Shown in pieces: positions 38,370 through 47,290 of a DNA stretch of 64,000 nucleotides. The position numbers were made by a program, and so were the translations under genes. The DNA is from Microbacterium sp. RURRCA19A (GTDB taxonomy: Bacteria > Actinomycetota > Actinomycetes > Actinomycetales > Microbacteriaceae): NCBI RefSeq assembly GCF_900156455.1, contig NZ_FTNQ01000001.1, positions 1,364,001 through 1,428,000 of the forward strand. Direction: 5' to 3'. The notes beneath the pieces were generated by a model that saw only the letters and a list, made by a program, of their open reading frames with translations, searched no databases and was not told where the DNA came from. Position 1 is the first letter of the stretch; every line of letters begins with the position of its first letter.

Positions 38370-39935
38370 GTGACGTCTGACCTCAAGGTCGACGCGACAT
38401 CGACGTCGCAGGGCACCGACATCGACGCTCCGGCGACGATGTCACCGGCCGTCCGCTCCTTCCTGGACCGCGACCCCCACGGCACCGCCTCGACGCACGA
38501 CCGCTGGCGCCAGCGGTATCGCCGCAACCTCATCCTCACGGACCTCGCGTCCCTCATCTGGGTGGTCTACGGCACGCAGCTGGCCTGGTTCGGAACCGGC
38601 AACGCCGCGGTCGCGGCGAGCCGCGACAACCGCATCACGGATCTCTCGTACTGGATCTTCTCGGCCGTCCTGATCGTGTCGTGGATGTGGGCGCTGTCGT
38701 TCGTCGACTCCCGCAGCGACCGAGTTCTCGGCACCGGCTCCCAGGAGTACATCCGCGTCCTCGATTCCAGCTTCCGGCTCTTCGGAACGATCGCGATCAT
38801 CGCCTTCCTGACCCAGATCGACGTGGCACGCGGGTACCTGCTGATCAGCCTGCCCGTCGGCATCCTGGTCCTCATCTTCACGCGATGGCTGTGGCGGCAA
38901 TGGCTGGTCGTGCAGCGCTCCCGGGGCAAGTACTCGGCGCACGTCCTCCTCGTGGGATCCCTGCCGTCCGTGACCCAGCTCGCCCGCGAGTTCGCGCGCA
39001 ACCCGAACGCCGGGTACCGCGTCGTGGGGGCGTGCGTCCCCAGCGGCAAGGTCGCCGACACCATCCCCGGAACCGACATCCCCGTCATGGGTCACGTCGG
39101 CGACATCTCCCGCGCCCTGCAGGTCACCGGCGCGGACACCGTCGCCGTGACGAGTGCGGACGAGCTGCCGGCGGACAAGGTGAAGCAGATCTCGTGGAGC
39201 CTCGAAGCCGGCCGACAGCACCTCGTGCTGGCTCCGAGCATCATCGACATCGCGGGCCCGCGACTGCACACGCGCCCCGTCGCGGGTCTTCCCCTCATCC
39301 ACGTCGAGACACCGCGGTTCTCGCGGGGCCAGGTCTTCCTCAAGCGCACCGTCGATTTGATCGCGAGCGTCGCCGGCGTCATCGTCCTGAGCCCCCTCCT
39401 GGCGTTCCTCGCGATGGCAGTCCGCCTCTCCAGCGAGGGGCCGGTGTTCTTCCGGCAGAAGCGCGTGGGATTCCGCGGTCGCGAATTCACGATGATCAAG
39501 TTCCGCTCGATGGTCGTCAACGCGGAGGACCTCCTCGAGCAGCTCGCCCGACAGGAACGGGATGCCGGCAACGAGGTGCTCTTCAAGATGAAGAACGACC
39601 CGCGGGTCACTCCGATCGGCCGGATCATGCGCAAGTTCAGCCTCGACGAACTGCCGCAGCTGTTCAACGTGATCGGCGGCTCGATGTCGCTCGTCGGCCC
39701 GCGCCCCCCGCTGCCGTCGGAGGTGGCCCTCTACGCTGATCACGTGCACCGTCGGTTCCTGGCCAAGCCCGGCATCACGGGCCTGTGGCAGGTGAGCGGG
39801 CGCTCCTCCCTCTCGTGGGAGGAGTCGGTGCGCCTCGATCTGTCGTACGTCGAGAACTGGACGCTCGTCGGCGACTTCGTCATCCTCGGCAAGACCGCCC
39901 GCGCCGCCCTGGCGCCGGGCGAGACGGCCGCGTGA
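38370..39935 (+). CDS. Exopolysaccharide polyprenyl glycosylphosphotransferase
   Basis: The 521-residue protein is a WbaP/CpsE-type initiating enzyme. It has four N-terminal helices, a central Rossmann-like region and a fifth helix (RTVDLIASVAGVIVLSPLLA). The C-terminal Bac_transf domain has FRQKRVGFRGREF, KFRSM, DELPQLFNV and GPRPPLPSE. It transfers a sugar-phosphate from UDP-sugar to undecaprenyl phosphate, the first step of exopolysaccharide synthesis. The GTG start has GGGGGAAGGGG upstream. A second copy is encoded at 57855-59327. Confidence 0.92.
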   Translation: MTSDLKVDATSTSQGTDIDAPATMSPAVRSFLDRDPHGTASTHDRWRQRYRRNLILTDLASLIWVVYGTQLAWFGTGNAAVAASRDNRITDLSYWIFSAVLIVSWMWALSFVDSRSDRVLGTGSQEYIRVLDSSFRLFGTIAIIAFLTQIDVARGYLLISLPVGILVLIFTRWLWRQWLVVQRSRGKYSAHVLLVGSLPSVTQLAREFARNPNAGYRVVGACVPSGKVADTIPGTDIPVMGHVGDISRALQVTGADTVAVTSADELPADKVKQISWSLEAGRQHLVLAPSIIDIAGPRLHTRPVAGLPLIHVETPRFSRGQVFLKRTVDLIASVAGVIVLSPLLAFLAMAVRLSSEGPVFFRQKRVGFRGREFTMIKFRSMVVNAEDLLEQLARQERDAGNEVLFKMKNDPRVTPIGRIMRKFSLDELPQLFNVIGGSMSLVGPRPPLPSEVALYADHVHRRFLAKPGITGLWQVSGRSSLSWEESVRLDLSYVENWTLVGDFVILGKTARAALAPGETAA

Positions 39936-40008
39936 ACTCCCCGCGCTCCCGCGTGGGCCGACGGCGCGACACTCGCGCGCCGTCTCTCTACAAAGCTGGA
40001 GGAGACCT

Positions 40009-41334
40009 GTGCGTCTTTCTGTGATTGGTTGCGGATACCTGGGAGCCGTTCACGCGGCGGCGATGGCCTCGATCGGACACGAGGTCGTCGGAATCGATGT
40101 CGACGAGCGGAAGGTGGCCTCCCTCTCGAAGGGCGAAGCACCCTTCTTCGAGCCCGGACTCCAGGAGATCCTCACCGAGGGCATCGCCTCCGGCCGGCTC
40201 TCGTTCACGACCGACATGTCTGCGGCGCAGGGCGCGAAGGTCCACTTCATCGGCGTCGGCACGCCCCAGCAGCCGGGCGGGTACGCCGCGGACCTCACCT
40301 ACGTCCACGCGGCGGTTGACGGCCTGCTCCCCTATCTCTCCGAGGGCGACATCGTCGCGGGCAAGTCGACCGTGCCGGTCGGGACGGCGGAGTCGCTCGC
40401 GCCGCGCGTCTCCGAGCGCGGGGCCACCCTCGTCTGGAACCCCGAGTTCCTCCGCGAAGGTTGGGCCGTGCAGGACACCGTCGACCCCGATCGTCTCGTG
40501 GCCGGCGTGCCGAGCCTCGACGGCGCCCCGAGCGAAGAGGGCGCCCGGACGGCGGACGTCCTGCGCGAGGTGTACCACCCCTCCATCGCCAAGGGCACCC
40601 CGTTCATCGTCACGGACTACGCGACGGCCGAGCTCGTGAAGGTGTCGGCGAACGCGTTCCTCGCGACCAAGATCAGCTTCATCAACGCCATGGCGGAGAT
40701 CGCCGAGGTCACCGGCGCCGATGTGACGACCCTCGCCGACGCGATCGGTCACGACGCGCGCATCGGCCGACGCTTCCTCGGGGCCGGCATCGGGTTCGGC
40801 GGCGGCTGCCTGCCCAAGGACATCCGCGCCTTCTCGGCGCGTGCCGAAGAGCTGGGCCGCGGCGAGTCGGTGGCGTTCCTGCGCGAGATCGACGCGATCA
40901 ACCTGCGGCGACGGGACCGCGCCGTCGACCTCACCGTCCAGGCGCTGGGCGGTTCGGTCTTCGAGAAGAAGGTGACCGTGCTCGGAGCGGCCTTCAAGCC
41001 GCACAGCGACGACATCCGCGACTCCCCCGCGCTCGACGTGGCGGTGCGCCTGCACGGCCTCGGCGCGGACGTGACGCTCACCGACCCGGCCGCGATCGAG
41101 AACGCCCGTCGCATCCACCCGCAGCTGACCTACGTCGAGGACCGCGACGAGGCCCTCCGTGGCGCCGACGCCGTCATCGTCGTCACCGAGTGGGACGAGT
41201 ACCGCCGCGAACTCGACCCGGCCCAGGCCGCCGAGCTGGCCGCCGGCCTCGTGGTGGTCGACGGGCGCAACTGCCTGGATGCCGCCGCCTGGCGCGCCGC
41301 GGGCTGGACCTACTACGGCATGGGTCGCCCCTGA
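40009..41334 (+). CDS. ugd: UDP-glucose 6-dehydrogenase
   Basis: The 441-residue protein starts with the NAD-binding RLSVIGCGYLGAVHAAAMA. It has VWNPEFLREG and the catalytic Cys in GGGCLPKDIRAF. It oxidises UDP-glucose to UDP-glucuronate, a precursor for acidic polysaccharides. The GTG start follows GGAGGAGACC. It lies 73 bp after the sugar transferase and is probably cotranscribed. Confidence 0.95.
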   Translation: MRLSVIGCGYLGAVHAAAMASIGHEVVGIDVDERKVASLSKGEAPFFEPGLQEILTEGIASGRLSFTTDMSAAQGAKVHFIGVGTPQQPGGYAADLTYVHAAVDGLLPYLSEGDIVAGKSTVPVGTAESLAPRVSERGATLVWNPEFLREGWAVQDTVDPDRLVAGVPSLDGAPSEEGARTADVLREVYHPSIAKGTPFIVTDYATAELVKVSANAFLATKISFINAMAEIAEVTGADVTTLADAIGHDARIGRRFLGAGIGFGGGCLPKDIRAFSARAEELGRGESVAFLREIDAINLRRRDRAVDLTVQALGGSVFEKKVTVLGAAFKPHSDDIRDSPALDVAVRLHGLGADVTLTDPAAIENARRIHPQLTYVEDRDEALRGADAVIVVTEWDEYRRELDPAQAAELAAGLVVVDGRNCLDAAAWRAAGWTYYGMGRP

Positions 41335-41349
41335 CCTCGGACGAGTGGA

Positions 41350-41386
41350 ACGTCGGGCCCGCGGCATCCTGTCGCGGGCCCGACGT
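41350..41386 (+). terminator. ugd terminator
   Basis: A 14-bp stem ACGTCGGGCCCGCG and its complement with a 9-nt loop, 16 bp after the ugd stop. It marks the end of the exopolysaccharide unit. Confidence 0.75.
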
Positions 41387-41480
41387 CGTCCGACCCGTCG
41401 GACATCGGACGCGCAGAGCGCGGCGGCCGACGAGAGGGCGCACCCGCGCTTCGCGCATCAGGACCACGGAAATCATCTGA

Positions 41481-41534
41481 TTAACCGCTTGACCAACCTT
41501 GTGAGACGTTGCTACGTTCTGCGTAACCGATTAA
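41481..41534 (+). promoter_or_regulatory. Fructan operon promoter with two LacI-type operators
   Basis: Palindromes TTAACCGCTTGA (41481-41492) and GTAACCGATTAA (41523-41534) fit TTAANCGNTTAA with one mismatch each in the arms. Between and overlapping them are TTGACC (41489) and TACGTT (41513), 18 bp apart. The LacI protein encoded in the operon is the likely ligand. Confidence 0.65.
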
Positions 41535-41581
41535 CCATCCCCGGTTCGTCGGCGACATCGTCTCGATGAGGAGTCATCCGC

Positions 41582-43051
41582 ATGGACCAGCGAGGGTTCT
41601 TCCGACCGCCGAACGCGTGGGTCGGCGACGTCATCCCGTGGGAGGAGGACGGCCGGTTCCACCTCTTCTACCTGCACGAGTCCCGGCAGGTCCCCAAGAT
41701 CGGGATGCCGTGGCACCGCGTCGTCACCGACGACCTCGTCACCTTCGTCGAGGCCGGTCCCGCCCTCCCCTCCGGAGGATCGGATGCCGCCGACTTCAAC
41801 GTCTACACCGGCAGCGTCGTCGTGGAAGGCGGCATCCACCACGTCTTCTACACCGGGCAGAACCCCGATCGGATCGGGGCCGACGGCCTCCCTCTGCAGG
41901 TCGTCCTGCACGCCACGAGCACCGACGGGATGCGCACGTGGGTGCGCCACCTCGACGAGACCTTCGGCGCCACCCGGGGCTACGAGACCGCCGACTGGCG
42001 CGATCCCTTCGTCTTCCGCGACGACGAAGCGGGCCTCTGGCGCATGCTCGTCACGGCCCGTCACGCCGACGGCCCCGAGCGTCGGCGCGGAGTGATCGCG
42101 CAGTGCGTCTCGCACGACCTGCGCACGTGGGAGGCCGTCGAGCCCTTCTGGGATCCGCGCCGCTACATCGCTCACGAATGCCCCGAGGTGTTCGAGTGGA
42201 ACGGGTGGTGGTACCTCGTGTACTCCGAGTTCAGCGAATCCTTCACGACGCGCTACCGCGTCTCACGCAGCCTCCACGGCCCGTGGCAGGTACCCGAGAA
42301 CGACACGATCGACGGACGCGCCTACTACGCCGCGAAGTCCGCCGCCCGCGACGGACGCCGGCTCTTCTTCGGATGGATCTCCTCCCGCGAAGGCGGCACC
42401 GACGACGGCGCGTGGCAGTGGGCCGGCACGCTGTCGGTCCTCGAGGCGGAGCAGAACGCCGACGGCTCTCTGCGCTTCCACCCGCCGATCGAGCTCGCCG
42501 AGAGCTTCGGCGAACGGCTCGCCGCAACGGCATCCGGGACCGCTCTGTCCGCCCCCGACGGCTACGCCGACATCGTCGTTCCGGTCGATCTGCCCGCGGC
42601 CTTCCGCGTCGACGCGGTCTTCGACATCGCCCCCGGGACCACCGAATGCGGTCTGCTGCTGCGGGCGAGCGCCGACGGCGACGAGGCGTACGTCCTGCGT
42701 CTCGAGCCGCGACGCAACCGCCTGGTCTTCGACCGCTGGCCCCGCCGCCGCACCGGAGGAGAGCAGTGGCAGATCTCGGGCGACGTCCCCCACGTCGTCG
42801 AGCTCGAACGCCCGGTCACGCTCGTTCCGGGGCCGCACCGGCTCGAGGTCGTCGTCGACGGCGACCTGTGCGTCGCCACGGTCGACGGTTCGGTGACCCT
42901 CAGCACGCGCCTGTACGACCGGACCGAGGGTCGCGTCGGAGCCTTCGTCGGCGAGGGCACCGCGACGGTGCTCTCGCTGGAGGTCACCGGACCGTCCGCC
43001 GACACCGCACCGGCGTCGTCGCTCGACGACGCTCTCCTCGCCTCTTCCTGA
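41582..43051 (+). CDS. Divergent GH32-like glycosidase, cytoplasmic
   Basis: The 489-residue protein lacks a signal peptide. It has a five-bladed propeller followed by a beta-sandwich as in GH32. The nucleophile motif WMNDPNG is changed to WVGDVIP with Asp16 kept. The transition-state motif WRDPF (Arg140-Pro142) and the acid/base motif HECPEV (Glu199) are intact. So a working but unusual fructosidase is likely. It is first in the operon, just after the LacI-type sites. Hydrolysis of an imported fructan-derived saccharide, possibly a difructose anhydride, is inferred from context. Confidence 0.75.
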   Translation: MDQRGFFRPPNAWVGDVIPWEEDGRFHLFYLHESRQVPKIGMPWHRVVTDDLVTFVEAGPALPSGGSDAADFNVYTGSVVVEGGIHHVFYTGQNPDRIGADGLPLQVVLHATSTDGMRTWVRHLDETFGATRGYETADWRDPFVFRDDEAGLWRMLVTARHADGPERRRGVIAQCVSHDLRTWEAVEPFWDPRRYIAHECPEVFEWNGWWYLVYSEFSESFTTRYRVSRSLHGPWQVPENDTIDGRAYYAAKSAARDGRRLFFGWISSREGGTDDGAWQWAGTLSVLEAEQNADGSLRFHPPIELAESFGERLAATASGTALSAPDGYADIVVPVDLPAAFRVDAVFDIAPGTTECGLLLRASADGDEAYVLRLEPRRNRLVFDRWPRRRTGGEQWQISGDVPHVVELERPVTLVPGPHRLEVVVDGDLCVATVDGSVTLSTRLYDRTEGRVGAFVGEGTATVLSLEVTGPSADTAPASSLDDALLASS

Positions 43052-43100
43052 CCCGCACCACCCCACCCTCACCCGCACCACCACATCAATGGAGATTCAC

Positions 43101-44438
43101 ATGGTCCACCTCACCCGAGCGGCCTCCTGGGTCGCGCTGACCGCCGCCACCGCGCTCGTCCTGTCCGGATGCGGCGCCACCGGCTCTGCCGGCGATCCCA
43201 CCGACGTCAACCCCGAGGGCGAGATCAAGCCCCGCGAGATCTCGTGGCTGCTGTCGCGTCCGGCCGACGGGGGCGTGATCACGGCGATGCAGAAGATCGC
43301 CGACGAGTACGCCGCCGATCACCCCGGCTTCTCGCTGAACCTCATCACGACGCCCGACCGCCCCAGTTACATCCAGAAGTACGAGACCCTCGCCGCCGCG
43401 AACAAGCTGCCGGAGCTCTTCGACACGGATGCCACCCCCTTCGCGCAGAAGCTCGCACAGCAGGGCCGCATGGTCGACGTCGACCTGCTGCTGAAGGACC
43501 TCGGCCTGTCGGACCAGTACCGGGACGCCGCCCTGAACTACCAGCGCTTCGACGACGGCTCCCTCTACATGGTGCCGTTCGAATTCCAGTTGGAGTTCTT
43601 CTGGTACAACAAGGACCTCCTCGCGCAGGCCGGGGTGTCGGTCCCCGCGACGCTCGACGACTTCGCCCCGATGTGCCAGGCGCTGCGCGCGAAGGGCATC
43701 ACGCCCATCGCCCTCGACGGCTCCGACGGCTGGCCGCTGGAGCGGTACATGGCGTACTACCCGTTCCGCCAGGCCGGCCCCGAGTACGTGCAGAAGCTGA
43801 AGACCGGCCAGGCGAAGTTCTCCGACGCGCCCGGCCGCGCCGCGGCCGACTGGCTGTACGGACTCGGCCAGGCCGGCTGCTTCCAGGAGGGCTTCTCGGC
43901 CACCGGCTATGCCGACGCCCAGGCCCAGTTCACCTCGGGCAAGGCCGCGGTCTACAACATCGGCACGTGGGAGCTGGCGAACCTCGCCACCGACAAGCTC
44001 GACGCGGGTGTGCGCAATAGCGTCGACTACTTCACCCTCCCGACGCTCCCCGGCGCCGTGACCGCCGACAACGAGTACGTGACCCCGTCGGGCATCGGCA
44101 TGGCGGTCAACTCCGCCACCTACGACCCGCTCGTACGCGACTTCCTGCGCTTCGCCCTCGAGCGCTACCCCGCCGAGGTCGCCGCGTCGGGAGCCCTCTC
44201 CCCGACCACCGGCGTGGAGACGACCATCCCCGCGAACGCGACGCCGCTGTACACCCGGGCGATCGAGCAGGCCGGCGACGTCGGCACCAAGATCGCGATG
44301 CCGTGGGACACGCAGCTCGACCCCGCGACGAACACCCGGCTCCAGCAGGAGCTGACCCTGCTGGTCCAGGGCGACATCACCCCTGACGAGTTCGTCAGCA
44401 CGATGGACGCCTCTCTCACGGAGAACGTCGGTGGCTGA
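43101..44438 (+). CDS. Sugar ABC transporter substrate-binding lipoprotein
   Basis: The 445-residue protein has a lipoprotein signal ending LVLSGC and the family 1 extracellular binding fold (YEKTLAA-like YETLAAANKLPELFDTD and FFWYNKDLLAQAGV). It captures an oligosaccharide outside the cell for the two permeases that follow. The ATG at 43101 has GGAG 6 nt upstream. The location between GH32 genes points to a fructan fragment as ligand. No ATPase gene is in the operon, so a shared MsiK-like ATPase is expected. Confidence 0.92.
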   Translation: MVHLTRAASWVALTAATALVLSGCGATGSAGDPTDVNPEGEIKPREISWLLSRPADGGVITAMQKIADEYAADHPGFSLNLITTPDRPSYIQKYETLAAANKLPELFDTDATPFAQKLAQQGRMVDVDLLLKDLGLSDQYRDAALNYQRFDDGSLYMVPFEFQLEFFWYNKDLLAQAGVSVPATLDDFAPMCQALRAKGITPIALDGSDGWPLERYMAYYPFRQAGPEYVQKLKTGQAKFSDAPGRAAADWLYGLGQAGCFQEGFSATGYADAQAQFTSGKAAVYNIGTWELANLATDKLDAGVRNSVDYFTLPTLPGAVTADNEYVTPSGIGMAVNSATYDPLVRDFLRFALERYPAEVAASGALSPTTGVETTIPANATPLYTRAIEQAGDVGTKIAMPWDTQLDPATNTRLQQELTLLVQGDITPDEFVSTMDASLTENVGG

Positions 44439-45393
44439 CACCCTCGCACCGAGCCGGCCCCGGGTCACCGGGGCCGGCTCCCCCGCCCGGCGTCGCGCAC
44501 CGATGCGCGCGTCGATGCTGCCGCGCCGCTCGGGCCTCGCCGTCGCGGTGTTCCTCGTCCCGCCCCTGCTGCTCTACGGCGCCGCGGTCCTGCTCCCCAT
44601 CGTGCAGTCGCTGGTGCTGAGCCTGTTCTCGTGGGACGGCATCACCGCCCTGACGTTCGTGGGCCTGGACAACTACGTGAAGATGTTCACGCGCGACGAC
44701 GTGTTCTGGACCGCGTTCGGCAACGCCCTCGGCTATCTCGCCATCTGCCTCGTGCTCCAGCTCGGCGGCGCCCTCGCGGTCGCGGGACTGCTGACCGCCC
44801 TCCCCCGGGCGCGCGAACTGGTCAAGACGCTGTACCTGCTGCCGGCGGTCATCTCCACCGTGGCGATCGCGTTCCTCTTCGTCCGCATCTACTCGCTCGA
44901 ACCCGTGGGGCTGCTCAACCAGCTGCTCGCGTGGGTGGGACTCGACGGCCTCCAGACGGCCTGGCTCTCCAACGTGCAGACGGTCCTGGCCGCGGTGTCG
45001 GTCCCTGAGGGGTGGCGCTTCACCGGCCTCTACATGCTCATCATCTACGCGGCGCTCATCGCGGTGCCGAAGGAGCTCGAGGAGGCCGCGCGCCTCGACG
45101 GCGCCTCCTGGTGGCAGACCTTCTGGCGGATCCGCTTCCCCTACATCCGCCCCGTCTGGATCACCACGACCGTCATGGCCACCACGTTCGCGCTGCGCGG
45201 CTTCGACATCCCGTACCTGCTCACCAACGGCGGACCCGGGCAGGCGTCCGAGCTCCTGACCACCTACATGTACAAGACGGCCTTCGTCCACACCGACTAC
45301 GGCTACGCCAGCGCCATCTCCGTCTTCATCGTCGTCGAGTGCCTGGTCGCCGTGGGCCTCATCTTCCTGCTGCTGCGTCGAAAGGACGCGTGA
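44431..45393 (+). CDS. Sugar ABC transporter permease (MalF type)
   Basis: The 320-residue protein has six helices and the EAA loop EAARLDGASWWQTFWRIRFP. It belongs to the carbohydrate uptake 1 family. The GTG start overlaps the binding-protein gene by 8 bp and its stop overlaps the next permease by one base. Confidence 0.93.
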   Translation: MADTLAPSRPRVTGAGSPARRRAPMRASMLPRRSGLAVAVFLVPPLLLYGAAVLLPIVQSLVLSLFSWDGITALTFVGLDNYVKMFTRDDVFWTAFGNALGYLAICLVLQLGGALAVAGLLTALPRARELVKTLYLLPAVISTVAIAFLFVRIYSLEPVGLLNQLLAWVGLDGLQTAWLSNVQTVLAAVSVPEGWRFTGLYMLIIYAALIAVPKELEEAARLDGASWWQTFWRIRFPYIRPVWITTTVMATTFALRGFDIPYLLTNGGPGQASELLTTYMYKTAFVHTDYGYASAISVFIVVECLVAVGLIFLLLRRKDA

Positions 45394-46304
45394 TGAGCAC
45401 GACACTCGCCCCGGCCCCTGTGGCATCCGTCCCCCTCTCCCCCGCACCGGGGCCGCGTCCCGTCCACCGCTCGCCGCGCGTGCGCGTCCAGCGGACACTG
45501 CTGACCGTCACGGTGGTGCTCATCGTCGTGGTGCAGGTGTACCCGCTGCTCTGGCTGTTCCTCACGAGCTTCCGGACCGCGAGCGACTTCGCGGGCGGCG
45601 ATCCGTTCGCCCTGCCGTCGGAGTGGACGCTGGAGAACTACTCCCGCGCCTTCGCCACCGGCAACCTCGCGCTGAACATCGCCAACAGCTTCCTCGTGAC
45701 CCTCGGCGCCAGCGTCCTGATCGTCGTGGCCGGGATGATGGCCGCGTACGCGCTGCAGGTCCTGGGCTTCCGCTTCAGCGGGTTCGTCCGGGCGCTGTTC
45801 CTGCTCGGCATCATCGTCCCGGTCCAGATCGCGCTCGTGCCGCTGTTCATCGACTACTCGCAGGTGGGCCTGCTCGACACGCACCTGTCGATGATCCTGC
45901 CGCTGGCGGCGTTCTCGCTGCCGATGGGCGTGTACCTGTTCTCGTCGTTCTACGAGTACATCCCGCGCGAGCTGTACGAGGCCGCCTCCCTCGACGGGGC
46001 GGGGCCGTACCGGATCTTCCTGCAGATCACGGCGCCGCTGTCGGTGAACACGATCATCACGGTCGTGCTGGTCAACAGCATCTTCATCTGGAACGACTTC
46101 ATCTTCGCGAACACGTTCGTTCTGTCCGATGGACTCAAGACCATCCCGCTGGGGCTGCAAAACTACATCGGAGCGATGGGCAACACCGACTGGACGGCGA
46201 CGTTCGCCGCGGTGTGCGTCACGGTGACGCCACTGCTGCTGGTGTTCCTCGTGCTGAACAAGGCGATGATCGCCGGCCTGGAGAGCGGAGCCACCAAGGG
46301 ATGA
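45393..46304 (+). CDS. Sugar ABC transporter permease (MalG type)
   Basis: The 303-residue protein has six helices, an EAA loop EAASLDGAGPYRIFLQITAP and the C-terminal GLESGATKG typical of MalG-like permeases. It pairs with the preceding permease. It overlaps the LacI gene by 4 bp (ATGA). Confidence 0.93.
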   Translation: MSTTLAPAPVASVPLSPAPGPRPVHRSPRVRVQRTLLTVTVVLIVVVQVYPLLWLFLTSFRTASDFAGGDPFALPSEWTLENYSRAFATGNLALNIANSFLVTLGASVLIVVAGMMAAYALQVLGFRFSGFVRALFLLGIIVPVQIALVPLFIDYSQVGLLDTHLSMILPLAAFSLPMGVYLFSSFYEYIPRELYEAASLDGAGPYRIFLQITAPLSVNTIITVVLVNSIFIWNDFIFANTFVLSDGLKTIPLGLQNYIGAMGNTDWTATFAAVCVTVTPLLLVFLVLNKAMIAGLESGATKG

Positions 46305-47290
46305 GCACGACGATGCGCGACGTGGCGCGGGCGGCCGGAGTTTCGGTGGCGACCGTGTCGCACGTCGTGAACGACAAGCCGGGCGCGCGTATCGGCGAGG
46401 ATGCCCGACGCCGCGTGCACGAGGCGATCGCGGCGCTCGGCTACCGGCCGAACGCGCTCGCCAAGACGCTGTCCGAGGGGAGTTCCCGCTTCATCGGGCT
46501 GGTGGCGGATGCCATCGCCACCACGCCCTTCGCCGGACAGATCATCCACGGCGCCCAGGACGAGGCGTGGCGTCACGGCTTCGTCCTGCTCGTGGCCAAC
46601 ACCGAGGGCAACGCCGCCGCCGAGAACGACGCGATCGCGATGATGCTGGAGCACCAGGTGCGCGGCATCCTGTACTCCACCTGGTACCACCGCGAGATCG
46701 ACGTGCCGTCGCCGCTGCAGCACACCGAGACGGTGCTGGTGAACTGCTTCGCCGCCGACGACGCCTTCCCCGCGGTGGTGCCCGACGAGGTGCAGGGCGG
46801 ACGGACGGCGACCGAGGAACTCCTCTCGGCCGGGCACCGCCGCATCGCCTTCGTCAACACGACGTCGCCGTCCCCCGCGCGGGACGGACGCCTCGCCGGC
46901 TACCGTGCGGCCCTGGCGGATGCCGGTGTCCCCGTCGACGACGCGCTCGTGTTCGAGGCGGCGCCCGAGCAGGAGGGCGGCTACGACATCGCCGGAGCGG
47001 TCGTCGACTCCGGCGCCACCGCGGTGTTCTGCCACAACGACCGCGTCGCGATGGGCCTCTACGACGGCCTGCGCGACCGGGGCCTGCGCATCCCCGGAGA
47101 CGTCGCGGTCATGGGCTTCGACAACCAGGACGTCATCGCCGCGCACCTGCGTCCGCCGCTGTCGACCGTCGCGCTGCCGCACTACGAGCTCGGCGCCGCC
47201 GGTGTGCGCACGCTCCTCGGGCTCGAGTCGCCCGCGACGGGAGCACGTCAACTCGTCGCCTGCCCGCCCGTCCTCCGGGAGTCGCTGTGA
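46301..47290 (+). CDS. LacI family regulator of the fructan operon
   Basis: The 329-residue protein starts with the LacI HTH MRDVARAAGVSVATVSHVVN, a hinge helix with NALAKTLSEGSS, and a periplasmic-binding-type effector domain. It sits inside the operon, overlapping both neighbours by 4 bp, so it is probably autoregulated. The palindromes at 41481 and 41523 fit a LacI protein. The inducer is likely a fructan breakdown product. Confidence 0.92.
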   Translation: MSTTMRDVARAAGVSVATVSHVVNDKPGARIGEDARRRVHEAIAALGYRPNALAKTLSEGSSRFIGLVADAIATTPFAGQIIHGAQDEAWRHGFVLLVANTEGNAAAENDAIAMMLEHQVRGILYSTWYHREIDVPSPLQHTETVLVNCFAADDAFPAVVPDEVQGGRTATEELLSAGHRRIAFVNTTSPSPARDGRLAGYRAALADAGVPVDDALVFEAAPEQEGGYDIAGAVVDSGATAVFCHNDRVAMGLYDGLRDRGLRIPGDVAVMGFDNQDVIAAHLRPPLSTVALPHYELGAAGVRTLLGLESPATGARQLVACPPVLRESL

